A stretch of 64,000 nucleotides of DNA from Polaromonas sp. SP1 (GTDB taxonomy: Bacteria > Pseudomonadota > Gammaproteobacteria > Burkholderiales > Burkholderiaceae_C): contig NZ_CP031013.1 in NCBI RefSeq assembly GCF_003711205.1, forward strand, positions 2,770,501 through 2,834,500, read 5' to 3'. Numbering within the stretch: the stretch's first letter is position 1; each line of letters opens with the position of its first letter. Both the position numbers and the translations under genes were made by a program. This document shows, piece after piece, positions 8,821 through 17,693 of this stretch. The notes under the pieces were generated by a model. It ran no database searches and was not told the origin of the DNA. It saw nothing but the letters and a program-made list of their open reading frames with translations.

Positions 8821-8900
8821 ACCACCCCTGTCGGCGCTCACCTTGTGTAGCGCCGTTTTCATTTCATGCAGGCGGCGCCTGCCGGCCCATGCCGGGCAGC
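8821..8900. repeat. Intergenic repeat with GCTCACCTTGTGTAGC hairpin, copy 2
   Basis: Diverged copy of the element at 8643-8743. Both share CACCCCTGT, then GCTCAC and GTGTAGC. The downstream half (GGCGCCTGCCGGCCC) has drifted. It ends about 50 bases before the lipoprotein gene. Confidence 0.5.
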
Positions 8901-8953
8901 TACCATCCGTTCAACAAGTTTCCGTTTTTTTAGAACAAACCAGGGGGAAAAGA

Positions 8954-9496
8954 ATGAAGTTGAACGTTCGGGTTTTTATGGCCATTGGCGCCGCATTGAC
9001 GCTTACGGCCTGTGTGAAAACCATGCCGCCGCTCGCACAGACTGATGAGGCGGCTCCTGTCAAAGTGATCATTTCCCAGCCAAACCACACCTATGCCGTG
9101 ACGGGCGTCGTGTTCAAGCTGGAGCCGGACGAGAACGGCTGTTTGAGGCAAAAAAGGCTGAAAAGCCAGTTGATGGGTGGATCGTACAAGCGCGTATTCA
9201 ACGCGCACCCCGGTGACCTCGTCGCTGTTGCGGTGGCCTCCGAATACGACATCAGCACAAAAAGGGCCTGCAGCGCCGCCTATGCTTTCAAGATCGATCC
9301 TGGGTTCAAACGCTACGAAATGGGCTCGACGGGGACATGTGCGACCCTGGGTTTTTCCATGCCGGACGAAGAAGGTTTCAAGGGATCGAAGAATGTGAAA
9401 ACTGTCGTTTTCTCTTATCCCCTGACCCCTACCCTGGAAGAGAGAAAGGCTGACGCTCCCTGCATCAAGGCGCCCCGGGAGATTTTTGGCGATTGA
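8954..9496 (+). CDS. Uncharacterised lipoprotein
   Basis: 180 aa protein with a lipoprotein signal peptide (MKLNVRVFMAIGAALTLTAC, lipobox LTAC, Cys20). The start at 8954 is supported by the purine-rich AGGGGGAAAAG just upstream. The mature part has no motif I recognise; it contains several Cys residues, which could form disulphides in the periplasm. It stands alone between two copies of a 43-bp perfect direct repeat (8767-8809 and 9551-9593). No function is proposed. Confidence 0.75.
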   Translation: MKLNVRVFMAIGAALTLTACVKTMPPLAQTDEAAPVKVIISQPNHTYAVTGVVFKLEPDENGCLRQKRLKSQLMGGSYKRVFNAHPGDLVAVAVASEYDISTKRACSAAYAFKIDPGFKRYEMGSTGTCATLGFSMPDEEGFKGSKNVKTVVFSYPLTPTLEERKADAPCIKAPREIFGD

Positions 9497-9538
9497 GCCT
9501 CTGTGGGTAGCGGGGATTCCCGGGAGGGTAGGGCAGTT

Positions 9539-9596
9539 GCTACAAGTTTGATAGCTGCTTGCCAAGGTGGGTATTGGGCTGGAGCCCGATTTGGCT
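9539..9596 (+). repeat. Dispersed AGCTAT-type palindromic repeat, copy B
   Basis: Direct repeat of copy A: 9551-9593 is identical to 8767-8809. The left end reads GCTAC instead of GCTAT. Together the two copies bracket the lipoprotein gene. Confidence 0.85.
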
Positions 9597-9722
9597 TGTA
9601 AAAGTCGGGTAGAGGCACGGCGGGGGAGCCTGGCTGATCAGCCCTGCGTGAGGCGTTTGAAGGCCCATCTGTTAAAACAGTCGGTTCGCTTCGGCGCTTT
9701 TCGCTCTTTTGACGCTCCCCTG

Positions 9723-10973
9723 ATGACCACGACCCCAACGACCTCCAGCCCAGCCCCTGCCGGCGCTGCCCCCCTTATCCACTGGACAGAGGGCGGCCAA
9801 GCGCGTTCTGCGCGCTGGCGCTCCGAGCGGGGCGCCAACCCGCCCAAAAAAGTCGTTGTCGCCGATGACAGCATGGCGGCCGACACGGCTTACCGGCTGG
9901 CCTGCGAAGGCACGGGACTGCTTTGGCGGGGTGACTTCCAGAATGCGCGTTTGCTGCTGCAGGCCCTGGCGCGCCGTGTCGACAAGCCGGCCAAACCCAA
10001 GCGCGAGAAGCGCGTGAAAGACACGAAACCCGGTGAAGCCGTTGCTGCACCGGTGGCTGCAGCGCCCGTTTTCCCCGAAGCCTTTCACCTGCACCGCCAG
10101 GCCCAGGCGCAGCGCGCCCGTGTGCTCAGCATGGTGCTGATCCCGTTTGATGCCGACTACAGCATCCCGTTGCGCCGTGCGCCGGATGCGAAGAAGGCCT
10201 GCTCTGAAGCCTGGGGTCCTGCCAAAGAAGGAAACGGTTCTTCGGTGGCGTCGCTGCGTGAGCTGATGGGCTTCATCAGCTCGCACGAATGGCGCCGCAA
10301 GGGCGTGCCCATTCCAGCGCTGGGCGAAGAAGGGCCGCACAACCGCATCCACCCGCATTACGGCGTGTTCTCGCCGGTGCGGGGTGAATACATTGACCTC
10401 GTCGCGCAGGCGCCTGTGCCTGAGGGCACCGACGACCTGCTGGGTTTTGACATCGGCACCGGCACCGGCGTGCTGGCCGCCGTGCTAGCGCTGCGTAGCG
10501 GTGTGCAGCGCGTGATCGCCACAGACCAGGACCCGCGCGCGCTGGCGTGTGCGCGTGACAACCTCAAACGGCTGGGCTTTCCGCAAATCGAAGTGCGTGA
10601 GGCCAACCTGTTCCCGGAAGGCAAGGCGCACATCATTGTGTGCAACCCGCCGTGGTTGCCGGCACGCCCGGGCTCGCCGATTGAGCACGCGGTGTATGAC
10701 GAAGACAGCCGCATGCTGCTGGGCTTCCTGAATGGCCTGGCGGCGCACCTGGAGCCCAAGGGTGAGGGCTGGCTGATCCTGTCGGACATCGCCGAGCACC
10801 TGGGCCTGCGCACGCGCCCCTGGCTGCTCGCCGCGATAGACACCGCCGGCCTCAAAGTGATTGACCGGCTGGACGCACAGCCGCATCACCCCAAGGCTGC
10901 TGACGCCACCGATGCATTGCATGCGGCGCGCGCGGCTGAAGTCACGTCCTTGTGGCGCTTGGCTGCCAAATAA
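9723..10973 (+). CDS. Class I SAM-dependent methyltransferase (HemK/PrmC-like NPPW motif)
   Basis: 416 aa. The C-terminal half is a Rossmann methyltransferase domain with motif I DIGTGTGVLAAVLA (about residues 242-255) and the catalytic NPPW motif in IIVCNPPWLPA, typical of enzymes that methylate glutamine, adenine or guanine nitrogens. The N-terminal about 170 residues are Lys/Arg/Pro-rich and less conserved. The start at 9723 is preferred because an upstream in-frame start would place the N-terminus inside repeat copy B. It is 21 bases upstream of dusC and probably co-transcribed with it, which suggests an RNA or ribosome substrate, although that is inference. Confidence 0.85.
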   Translation: MTTTPTTSSPAPAGAAPLIHWTEGGQARSARWRSERGANPPKKVVVADDSMAADTAYRLACEGTGLLWRGDFQNARLLLQALARRVDKPAKPKREKRVKDTKPGEAVAAPVAAAPVFPEAFHLHRQAQAQRARVLSMVLIPFDADYSIPLRRAPDAKKACSEAWGPAKEGNGSSVASLRELMGFISSHEWRRKGVPIPALGEEGPHNRIHPHYGVFSPVRGEYIDLVAQAPVPEGTDDLLGFDIGTGTGVLAAVLALRSGVQRVIATDQDPRALACARDNLKRLGFPQIEVREANLFPEGKAHIIVCNPPWLPARPGSPIEHAVYDEDSRMLLGFLNGLAAHLEPKGEGWLILSDIAEHLGLRTRPWLLAAIDTAGLKVIDRLDAQPHHPKAADATDALHAARAAEVTSLWRLAAK

Positions 10974-10994
10974 ACCCTGGAGCTTGTGGGTGCG

Positions 10995-12020
10995 ATGAAA
11001 GCCGAGACACGCGAGACCGTCCTGCTGGCCCCGATGGAGGGTTTGCTGGATTTTGTGCTGCGCGACATCCTCACCCGCGTGGGCGGCATAGACCGCTGCG
11101 TGTCTGAATTCATCCGCATCACCGACCAGTTGCTGCCCGAGCGGGTGTTTTTGCGCATCGTGCCCGAACTGCACAACGGCGGCCGCACGCTGGCCGGCGT
11201 GCCGGTGCGCGCCCAACTGCTGGGTTCAGACCCGGGCTGCATGGCGGAAAACGCCGCGCGGCTCGCGGGCCTTGGCCCCGCCGGCATTGACCTGAATTTC
11301 GGTTGCCCGGCGGCGGTGGTCAACCGCCATGGCGGCGGCGCGTCGTTGCTGAGAGAGCCCGAAACCCTGACGGCTGTGGTGGGTGCGGTGCGCCGCGCGG
11401 TGCCCGCGCATATGCCGGTGTCGGCCAAGATGCGCCTGGGCTACGACGACGATGCGCGGGCCGTGGAGTGCGCGCTGGCGATCGAGGCCGGCGGCGCGGG
11501 CGAGCTCGTCGTGCATGGCCGCACCAAGGCCCAGGCCTACCGGCCGCCGGCCTACTGGGAGCGCATTGCCGACATCCGCGAGGCCGTCAAAATTCCGGTC
11601 GTGGCCAACGGTGAAATCTGGACGGTCGAAGATGCGCGCCGCTGCCGTGAAGTTTCCGGCTGCGACATGTTGATGATCGGCCGTGGCGCGGTGCGCGACC
11701 CGGGGCTGGGGCTGGCGATCAAGGCTGACCGCCTGGGCCAACAGTCGGCGGTGAGCTGGCCGGCCTTGTTGCCGCTGATCCACGACTTCTGGCACATCGT
11801 TTGTTCGCGCATCGAGCCGCGGGCCAGGGCCGGGCGGCTCAAGCAGTGGCTTAATTTTTTGCGGCGGCGGTTTCCCGAGGCGGAAGTCGCGTATCAGGCC
11901 ATCAAAATCATTAACGACCCGGCGGTGGTGGATGCATGGCTGGCGCGCCTGTTGCAAGACAGTGAAGGCAGCAGGCTTTCCTTGGGTGCGTCGCACATGC
12001 CTGCGGCGGCGTTGGTTTAA
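10995..12020 (+). CDS. dusC: tRNA-dihydrouridine synthase, DusC type
   Basis: FMN-dependent TIM-barrel enzyme that reduces uridine to dihydrouridine in the tRNA D-loop (U16 for DusC). The N-terminus VLLAPMEG matches the family, as do the catalytic-cysteine block DLNFGCPAAVVNRHGGGA, VSAKMRLGYDD, VVHGRTKAQAY, and the FMN phosphate-binding VANGEIW and MIGRGAV. Length (341 aa) is slightly above E. coli DusC. A GTG start nine bases upstream is possible; the ATG is preferred because GGAG at 10979-10982 is too close to the GTG. Confidence 0.92.
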   Translation: MKAETRETVLLAPMEGLLDFVLRDILTRVGGIDRCVSEFIRITDQLLPERVFLRIVPELHNGGRTLAGVPVRAQLLGSDPGCMAENAARLAGLGPAGIDLNFGCPAAVVNRHGGGASLLREPETLTAVVGAVRRAVPAHMPVSAKMRLGYDDDARAVECALAIEAGGAGELVVHGRTKAQAYRPPAYWERIADIREAVKIPVVANGEIWTVEDARRCREVSGCDMLMIGRGAVRDPGLGLAIKADRLGQQSAVSWPALLPLIHDFWHIVCSRIEPRARAGRLKQWLNFLRRRFPEAEVAYQAIKIINDPAVVDAWLARLLQDSEGSRLSLGASHMPAAALV

Positions 12021-12124
12021 GCCCGCACAGTTTGCAACCAGGCTTTACACAAACACCCCCGCGGCTTTGCAACCCCTACACCGCAGGGGAACACCATGAA
12101 GACTCACCAACCAAGGAGTCGATC

Positions 12125-12535
12125 ATGAAATCAAAAGCCATTGTGTGCGCCATAGCAGCCGCCTCGCTGGGCTTTGCCTCGCTCTCGTTCGCGCAGGGCT
12201 ATGACGGACGCGGCCCAAGGGGTGAGGCGCCCCGGTATCAGCAGCAAGGCCCTGTGTATGCACCTGCCCAGGGTCATGCGTATGGCCACGGCCCACGCGG
12301 CTTTGACCGCCGCGACGTGCGCAATGACCGCCACTTTGACGGCCACGGCCGGCAGTTTTACCGCGGCGCCCGTGTGCCCAATGAATACCGCGGCCGTCAC
12401 TATGTGGTCAACGACTGGCGCGGCCGCCACCTGCATGCGCCACAGCGCGGCCAGCAGTGGGTGCAGGTCGGCACGGATTACGCGCTGATCGCCATCGCCA
12501 CCGGTGTGATCGCGCAGCTGGTGCTCAACAATTGA
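12125..12535 (+). CDS. RcnB-like exported protein
   Basis: 136 aa periplasmic protein. A Sec signal peptide (MKSKAIVCAIAAASLGFASLSFAQ) precedes a Gly/His/Arg-rich linker, then an RcnB-type domain with the typical pattern Y-R-G-R-x-Y-V-V-x-D-W-R-G ... W-V-Q-V-G-x-D-Y. RcnB proteins are linked to nickel/cobalt homeostasis in enterobacteria, but most homologues are uncharacterised and no rcnA is nearby. A paralogue with the same C-terminal pattern lies at 52474. The start follows AAGGAG at 12112-12117. A terminator follows the gene. Confidence 0.85.
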   Translation: MKSKAIVCAIAAASLGFASLSFAQGYDGRGPRGEAPRYQQQGPVYAPAQGHAYGHGPRGFDRRDVRNDRHFDGHGRQFYRGARVPNEYRGRHYVVNDWRGRHLHAPQRGQQWVQVGTDYALIAIATGVIAQLVLNN

Positions 12536-12566
12536 TAGCGACCTGATTGCAACCCGGTTCACACCA

Positions 12567-12597
12567 GCCTGCCTGTTCACACGGGCAGGCTTTTTTT
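12567..12597 (+). terminator. Rho-independent terminator after the RcnB-like gene
   Basis: Stem GCCTGCC / GGCAGGC with a 10-base loop followed by seven T residues. Confidence 0.85.
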
Positions 12598-12622
12598 CGA
12601 CCTTGCGGCGCGCAAGCGCAAA

Positions 12623-13489
12623 ATGGGCTTTATGAAAACACCGAAGAGATTGCAGTCGCTGCTGGAGGAAGGCCTGATCGACACCGTCGTGCGTCAGCTC
12701 ATGAGCGGCAAGGAGGCGATGGTCTACGTGGTGCGCTGCGGCGACGAAACCCGCTGCGCCAAGGTCTACAAGGACGCGACCGAACGAAGCTTTCGGCAGG
12801 CGGTGGACTACACCGAAAACCGCAAGGTCAAGAACACGCGCCAGGCGCGCGCCATGGCCAAGGGCACACGCTTTGGCCGCGAGGCGACCGAGGCTGCCTG
12901 GCAAAGCGCCGAGGTCGATGCGCTGTACCGCCTGGCCGCTGCCGGTGTGCGGGTGCCTAAACCCCATAATTTTTGCGATGGTGTTTTGCTGATGGAACTG
13001 GTGACGGACGAGCATGGCGACGCAGCGCCGCGATTGAACGACGTGGAGTTCAGCGCCGAAGATGCGCGCCTGCACCACGCCACCCTGCTCAAGGAAGTGG
13101 TACGCATGCTGTGCGCCGGCGTCGTGCACGGCGATTTGTCAGAGTTCAATATCCTGCTGGGCGTGACGGACGGCCAGCCTGGCCCGGTCATCATCGATTT
13201 GCCGCAGGCAGTCGACGCGGCGGGCAACAACCACGCCGGCCGCATGTTGCTGCGCGACGTGGCCAACCTGCGCGCTTTCTTCGGCCGCTTTGCGCCGGAG
13301 TTGCTGCGCACCGATTACGGCAGCGAGATCTGGGATCTGTACCAGCGCGGCGTGCTGCAGCCCGAGACGGCGTTGACGGGCCGCTTCGCGCACAAGACCG
13401 GCCCCGTCAACCTGGGCGCGGTGATGGGCGAGATTGACGATGCGCGTGCTGAAGAAGCGGCGCGGCGTCTGCGGATGCAGCAGGTTTAG
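12623..13489 (+). CDS. RIO1-family serine protein kinase
   Basis: 288 aa protein kinase-like enzyme of the RIO1 family found in many proteobacteria (PA4780-like). Visible motifs: the ATP-binding lysine in TRCAKVYKD, the RIO-type flexible-loop region YTENRKVKNTRQARAMAKGT, the catalytic loop VVHGDLSEFNILL (Asp and Asn), and the metal-binding IIDLPQAVD. The substrate is unknown. The family member in Pseudomonas has been reported as a stress-related kinase. Its stop codon overlaps the stop of the convergent MFS gene. An alternative ATG lies three codons downstream. Confidence 0.9.
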   Translation: MGFMKTPKRLQSLLEEGLIDTVVRQLMSGKEAMVYVVRCGDETRCAKVYKDATERSFRQAVDYTENRKVKNTRQARAMAKGTRFGREATEAAWQSAEVDALYRLAAAGVRVPKPHNFCDGVLLMELVTDEHGDAAPRLNDVEFSAEDARLHHATLLKEVVRMLCAGVVHGDLSEFNILLGVTDGQPGPVIIDLPQAVDAAGNNHAGRMLLRDVANLRAFFGRFAPELLRTDYGSEIWDLYQRGVLQPETALTGRFAHKTGPVNLGAVMGEIDDARAEEAARRLRMQQV

Positions 13490-14688
13490 GGCGCAGCGGC
13501 GGGGGCTGCGCGCACACCGCCCAGCGTGATGCGCGTCATCGCATACGCCAGCAGCCCGCAGCCGGCGATCCCCGCGACCATGGGCAGGGCGCTGCCGTCG
13601 GCAAACACGCCGACCAGCGCCATCACCACCGCGCCGGTCACAAACTGCAGGGTGCCCATCAGGGCCGATGCGGTGCCGGCGATGGCGCCGTGTTCTTCCA
13701 GCGCGAGCACGGCGGTGGTGGGCACCACCAGGCCTAGGAAGCCGTAACCCACCAGCAGCAGCGCAATCATCACGTCCAGCCGCTCTATGCCTGCGATGTT
13801 GAGCACCAGAAGCAGCGTCATCACCACCGCGTAGCCGGTGACCGCCACCTTCACGATAGGCTCCAGGCCAAAACGCGCGGCCAGCTTGCCGGTGAACTGC
13901 GACACCCCGATGAAGGAGGCTGCATTGACGGCAAAGGCGATGCTGTACTGGCGCGGCGTCAGGCCGTAGTGGTCAATCAGCACAAAAGAAGAATTGGCCA
14001 GGTAAGCAAAGAAGCTGGAGATACCGAAGGCGCCGATGAACACCAGGCCCATGAAATGGCGGTCGCGCAGCAGGATGCCGTAGGCGGTGAGTGCGCTGCC
14101 GAAACTGCTGTCCACGCGCTGCTCGGGCGGGCGTGTCTCGGGCAGGGTGAAGCCCACCAGCAGCAGCCCGGCGGCAGCGGCCACGGTCACGGCCCAGAAC
14201 ACGCTGCGCCAGCCGAAGGACTCAATCAGGATGCTGCCGGCCAGCGGCGCCAGGATGGGCGAGACGCTGAAGACCAGCATCAGCAAGGACATCAGGCGTG
14301 CGGCATCGTGGCCGGTGTGCAGGTCGCGCACGATGGCGCGCGGCACCACCATGCCGGCGCAGGCGCCCAGGCCCTGGATGAAACGCAGCACGACCAGCGT
14401 GTGGATGTCGGGCGCCAGCGCGCAGCCGATGCTGCCGGCGGCGAACAGCACCAGGCCGAAGTAGAGCGGCGCCTTGCGGCCGATCATGTCGGACACCGGG
14501 CCGTAAATGATTTGCCCTATGCCCAGCGAGATGAAGAAAGCCATCAGGCTGGCCTGCACCGCACCCATGGAGGCGCCCAGCGTCTGCCCGATGGAGGGCA
14601 GGGCGGGCAGGTACATGTCGATGGCGAAAGGGCCGATGGCGGACAGCAAACCCAGCACCAGGGCTGCCCGGAAAAAACTTTTGGTCAT
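13486..14688 (-). CDS. Bcr/CflA-family multidrug efflux MFS transporter
   Basis: 400 aa, twelve predicted membrane helices. The N-terminus LGLLSAIGPFAIDMYLPALP is the Bcr/CflA signature and is followed by the MFS motif YGPVSDMIGRKAPLYFG. These proton antiporters export drugs such as bicyclomycin, and sometimes sulphonamides or dipeptides. The start is set where the family normally begins; the long upstream frame is Arg/Gly-rich and lacks homology. Ribosome site is weak. Its TAA (13486-13488) overlaps the stop of the kinase gene. Confidence 0.92.
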   Translation of the reverse strand: MTKSFFRAALVLGLLSAIGPFAIDMYLPALPSIGQTLGASMGAVQASLMAFFISLGIGQIIYGPVSDMIGRKAPLYFGLVLFAAGSIGCALAPDIHTLVVLRFIQGLGACAGMVVPRAIVRDLHTGHDAARLMSLLMLVFSVSPILAPLAGSILIESFGWRSVFWAVTVAAAAGLLLVGFTLPETRPPEQRVDSSFGSALTAYGILLRDRHFMGLVFIGAFGISSFFAYLANSSFVLIDHYGLTPRQYSIAFAVNAASFIGVSQFTGKLAARFGLEPIVKVAVTGYAVVMTLLLVLNIAGIERLDVMIALLLVGYGFLGLVVPTTAVLALEEHGAIAGTASALMGTLQFVTGAVVMALVGVFADGSALPMVAGIAGCGLLAYAMTRITLGGVRAAPAAAP

Positions 14689-15004
14689 GGATGGAAGGGG
14701 GGAAGTGAAACAGGCCGGTCGTGCATGCAGGTGGCGGACCTGGGCCTCGCACAAAACGGCATGGTGAAAGCCGTCATTGCGAGTGCGTGAGCCTTGCAAC
14801 ACCGGCGAAAAAACCTGCCGCCATTGTCGCCGACCTCGCGCCTGCGTGCTGGCGCCGCGCAAAAACCTGTCAGGACTGACAGGGCCGAAAGAACCTGAAA
14901 TGTAAGCGGGACACTGCCTTGCTTCAAACTGTAATGAAGCGGAAATACCGGGCTTAACCTGAGTCTTCACCAACAAAGACATGAAGAAAAAGGGAAGCTT
15001 TCCG

Positions 15005-17425
15005 ATGCAAAGACGCGAATTTTCTCAAGCAGCCCTGGCTGCGGCTGCGCTGGCCGCGCTGGGCCCTCTCGCGGTGAGCCGCCTGGCCCAGGCCGCGGCC
15101 GCACGCGCCGCCGCCGGCATGCCCGCGATGGGCACCAACCTTTCGGGCATGGAATGGGCCAAGCCCGGCTTGCGCGCCAACACCAGTTCGGCGCCCAACC
15201 TGCATTTCACCGTGCCGCGCAAGGCCGACGTGGCTTACCTGGCCGCCTGCGGCTTCAGCAAAAACAGGCTGCCCATCCAGTGGGAGCTGCTCCAGCCCAT
15301 GCTGCATGACACGCAGGCCAATGCCGCCGCAAAGGCCGCTATCGGCAACCCGGGCGTCTTTCATGTGGGGTATGAAAGTTTCATCACCGGCGTGCTCGAC
15401 GCCCATGCGGCCGCCGGCACGCGCTGCATCATCGACAACCACAACTACGGCCGTTACCAGGACTTCCGCTTCCAGCCCGACGGCTCGGTGATCGGCCTGA
15501 CCGTGCCGCCCGCGCCCATGCGGCCCTACACCACCGACGCGGTGCAGATCCAGTCGCGGATTTTTTCGCTCGCGGCGGGCGCGACGCTCAAGCCCGCGCA
15601 CTTCGCCGATTTCTGGACGCGCGCGGCCGCGAAGTGGAAGGACCACCCCGGCTTTGGCGGCTACGGCCTCATGAACGAGCCGCACGACATGCCCAAGCCC
15701 GGCGGCGTCATCGCGTCAAACGAAGAAGCGGTGAAGGGCGGTGAAGACCTGACGATCTGGCCGACGTTTGCGCAGGCGGCCGTCCAGGCGATACGCGCGG
15801 TCGATCCCATCAACCCGATCTATGTGGCGGGCAACCAGTACGACTCGGCCATGGTGATCGGCACCAAAAACCCGGGCTTTCCGCTAGCGGGCGCCAACCT
15901 GGTTTATGAAGTCCATATGTACCTGGACGCCTTCAGCAACGGCGCCTTCTTTGACTACGACACCGAAGTGGCCAAAAACTACAGCGCCGGTTTCGGCTCC
16001 GGCCCCATCAAGGCATCGACAGGTGTGGACCGCTTGAAGATCGCCGTCGACTGGGCCAAGGCCAAGGGTGTGAAACTGGCGCTCACCGAAGTCGGCATGC
16101 CGATTGACGACCCGCGCTGGGAAGCGATGTTCGCGCAGGTGGCGGTGTACGCCGCGCAATCGGGTTGCGAGCTCTACACCTGGATGGGCGGCAACCACTG
16201 GCCCATACGCAACTACGCCATCAACCACGTGCCCGGCTGGCACCAGAGCAAAACGCTGGAGCCGGCGGTATCGGGCGTGTTGAAGGCCGCCATCGGTATT
16301 GCGCAGGCAACGCTGTTCGACGACGGGCCGGGCTACGCACCGGTGGGCACACCCTTGACGATCACGGTCTATGCACGCGGCAACCTGGCCCAGCCGGTGG
16401 TGCTGACAGTGGCGTCGAACAAGGGCGGCACGTTCAGCAAAACGCGGCTGACCATTCCGGCCGGCGCGAACGGGCAAGACAGCTTTACTTACACGCCTGC
16501 GGCCAACCTGGTTGCCACGCTCACCTACATCAGCGATGGGCAACTGGCCGGCCAGTTGCCGCCGCCGCGCAAGGTGTTTTCATTGGCCGACCCGGTGGCT
16601 TACGCGGCCACCAGCCTCGCCGACGCGGCGCTGGCCATCATCGCCAAATACAGCGCCTGCAAGTGGGAGCTGGCCGACGGCCACACTGATTACATGCTGG
16701 GCGCACCGGCCGCGGCGGGGCAGGTGGTGCGAGCAGTATCGGATTCGGGATATGGCTCCAGCCCGGGCAATGCGATGGAGATGATCAACTGGATCAACAA
16801 GGACAACGGCGCGGCGGGGCCGATGTCGCTGCCCGTCATGCGTGTGACCAACGGCAAGAAGAACTCCGACCATTCGGTGCCGGAGTCCTTCGGTTTCTGG
16901 TGCAAAAAATCAGCCCGCATGGCAGGGGTGCAGCCCAATCCGCGCAACCGTGTGCCCTACAACATTGAGGATGCGCACTTTGCCATCGCGGCGCTCAGCG
17001 TGCCTGCGTCGAACAACACGGGTGTAGCCTTCCAGGCCTCCAAAACGGAAGACCTGCAACTGTCGGAGCTGGGTTTTACCAACGGCCAGCCGCGGGCCAG
17101 GTGGATCGATGCCAAGGGGCTGACAGTGCAGTTGCTGGCGCCTTCAAAGCTGGCAGTCAACACGCCGGCGGTGCTGGCCTTGACCTCGGTTGCCGGCACG
17201 CAAAAGCTGCGCATCAATTCCGCCGAGCTTGCCAGCGGCGCCGCCACCTTTGCGCCCAGCGCCTTCAGCCAGATGCTGATGGGCTGCGGTTATGTCAGCT
17301 ACTACCCGCGTGAAGGCTTTCGGGGCAACCTCTACGCGGTGATTGCCGGCAAAGGGGCGCCCACGGCGGCCGAGCTGGCGGTGCTGGAGCGCTACCTGGC
17401 CAGCACCGCCGGCATGACGCTCTAG
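15005..17425 (+). CDS. Tat-exported glycoside hydrolase family 5 protein with C-terminal extension
   Basis: 806 aa. The N-terminus MQRREFSQAALAAAALAALG is a twin-arginine signal. The GH5 barrel spans about residues 40-420, with the acid/base Glu225 in YGLMNEPHD and the nucleophile Glu362 in LALTEVGMP, so it looks catalytically competent as a cellulase/endoglucanase-like enzyme. About 390 residues follow: an Ig-like beta segment (VGTPLTITVYARGN), a poorly conserved middle part, and a terminal block (GNLYAVIAGKGAPTAAEL) that resembles lectin-like ends of tail proteins. The start at 15005 has GGAAG upstream; an ATG at 14981 does not. Its stop overlaps the convergent tautomerase gene. Confidence 0.88.
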   Translation: MQRREFSQAALAAAALAALGPLAVSRLAQAAAARAAAGMPAMGTNLSGMEWAKPGLRANTSSAPNLHFTVPRKADVAYLAACGFSKNRLPIQWELLQPMLHDTQANAAAKAAIGNPGVFHVGYESFITGVLDAHAAAGTRCIIDNHNYGRYQDFRFQPDGSVIGLTVPPAPMRPYTTDAVQIQSRIFSLAAGATLKPAHFADFWTRAAAKWKDHPGFGGYGLMNEPHDMPKPGGVIASNEEAVKGGEDLTIWPTFAQAAVQAIRAVDPINPIYVAGNQYDSAMVIGTKNPGFPLAGANLVYEVHMYLDAFSNGAFFDYDTEVAKNYSAGFGSGPIKASTGVDRLKIAVDWAKAKGVKLALTEVGMPIDDPRWEAMFAQVAVYAAQSGCELYTWMGGNHWPIRNYAINHVPGWHQSKTLEPAVSGVLKAAIGIAQATLFDDGPGYAPVGTPLTITVYARGNLAQPVVLTVASNKGGTFSKTRLTIPAGANGQDSFTYTPAANLVATLTYISDGQLAGQLPPPRKVFSLADPVAYAATSLADAALAIIAKYSACKWELADGHTDYMLGAPAAAGQVVRAVSDSGYGSSPGNAMEMINWINKDNGAAGPMSLPVMRVTNGKKNSDHSVPESFGFWCKKSARMAGVQPNPRNRVPYNIEDAHFAIAALSVPASNNTGVAFQASKTEDLQLSELGFTNGQPRARWIDAKGLTVQLLAPSKLAVNTPAVLALTSVAGTQKLRINSAELASGAATFAPSAFSQMLMGCGYVSYYPREGFRGNLYAVIAGKGAPTAAELAVLERYLASTAGMTL

Positions 17426-17640
17426 GCCGGCTTTTTCGCCGCCTCCCGCTTGCGCACGGTGGTCACGTTTTCACCGGCGACACCCCAGTTGTCGGTGTCG
17501 ACCTCATCGATGATTACAAAAGTGGTGGCCGGGTTTTTGTTCAGCACCTTGACCAGCAGGTCGGTGGCGCCTTCAATCAACTGCAGCTTTTGCGCGGGCG
17601 TGGCGCCTTCGCGGGTGATGCGGATATTGACATAAGGCAT
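17422..17640 (-). CDS. 4-oxalocrotonate tautomerase family protein
   Basis: 72 aa. The mature N-terminus is Pro, the catalytic base of the tautomerase superfamily (MPYVNIRITREGATPAQKLQ), and the length is typical for 4-OT-like subunits. It probably forms a hexamer. Substrate unknown. It lies 53 bases downstream of the SDR gene on the same strand and is probably co-transcribed with it, which suggests a small catabolic or detoxifying unit. It overlaps the end of the GH5 gene by 4 bases. Confidence 0.88.
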   Translation of the reverse strand: MPYVNIRITREGATPAQKLQLIEGATDLLVKVLNKNPATTFVIIDEVDTDNWGVAGENVTTVRKREAAKKPA

Positions 17641-17693
17641 GACAGAAACTCCTCAGGTTGTGGCGTTGTCGCCGGTGGATGAAAAGGGATGGA

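Noticed and set aside
13969..14790. Long open frame antisense to the Bcr/CflA gene
   Set aside because: Low-complexity His/Gln/Ala product, no ribosome site, fully explained by the MFS gene on the other strand.
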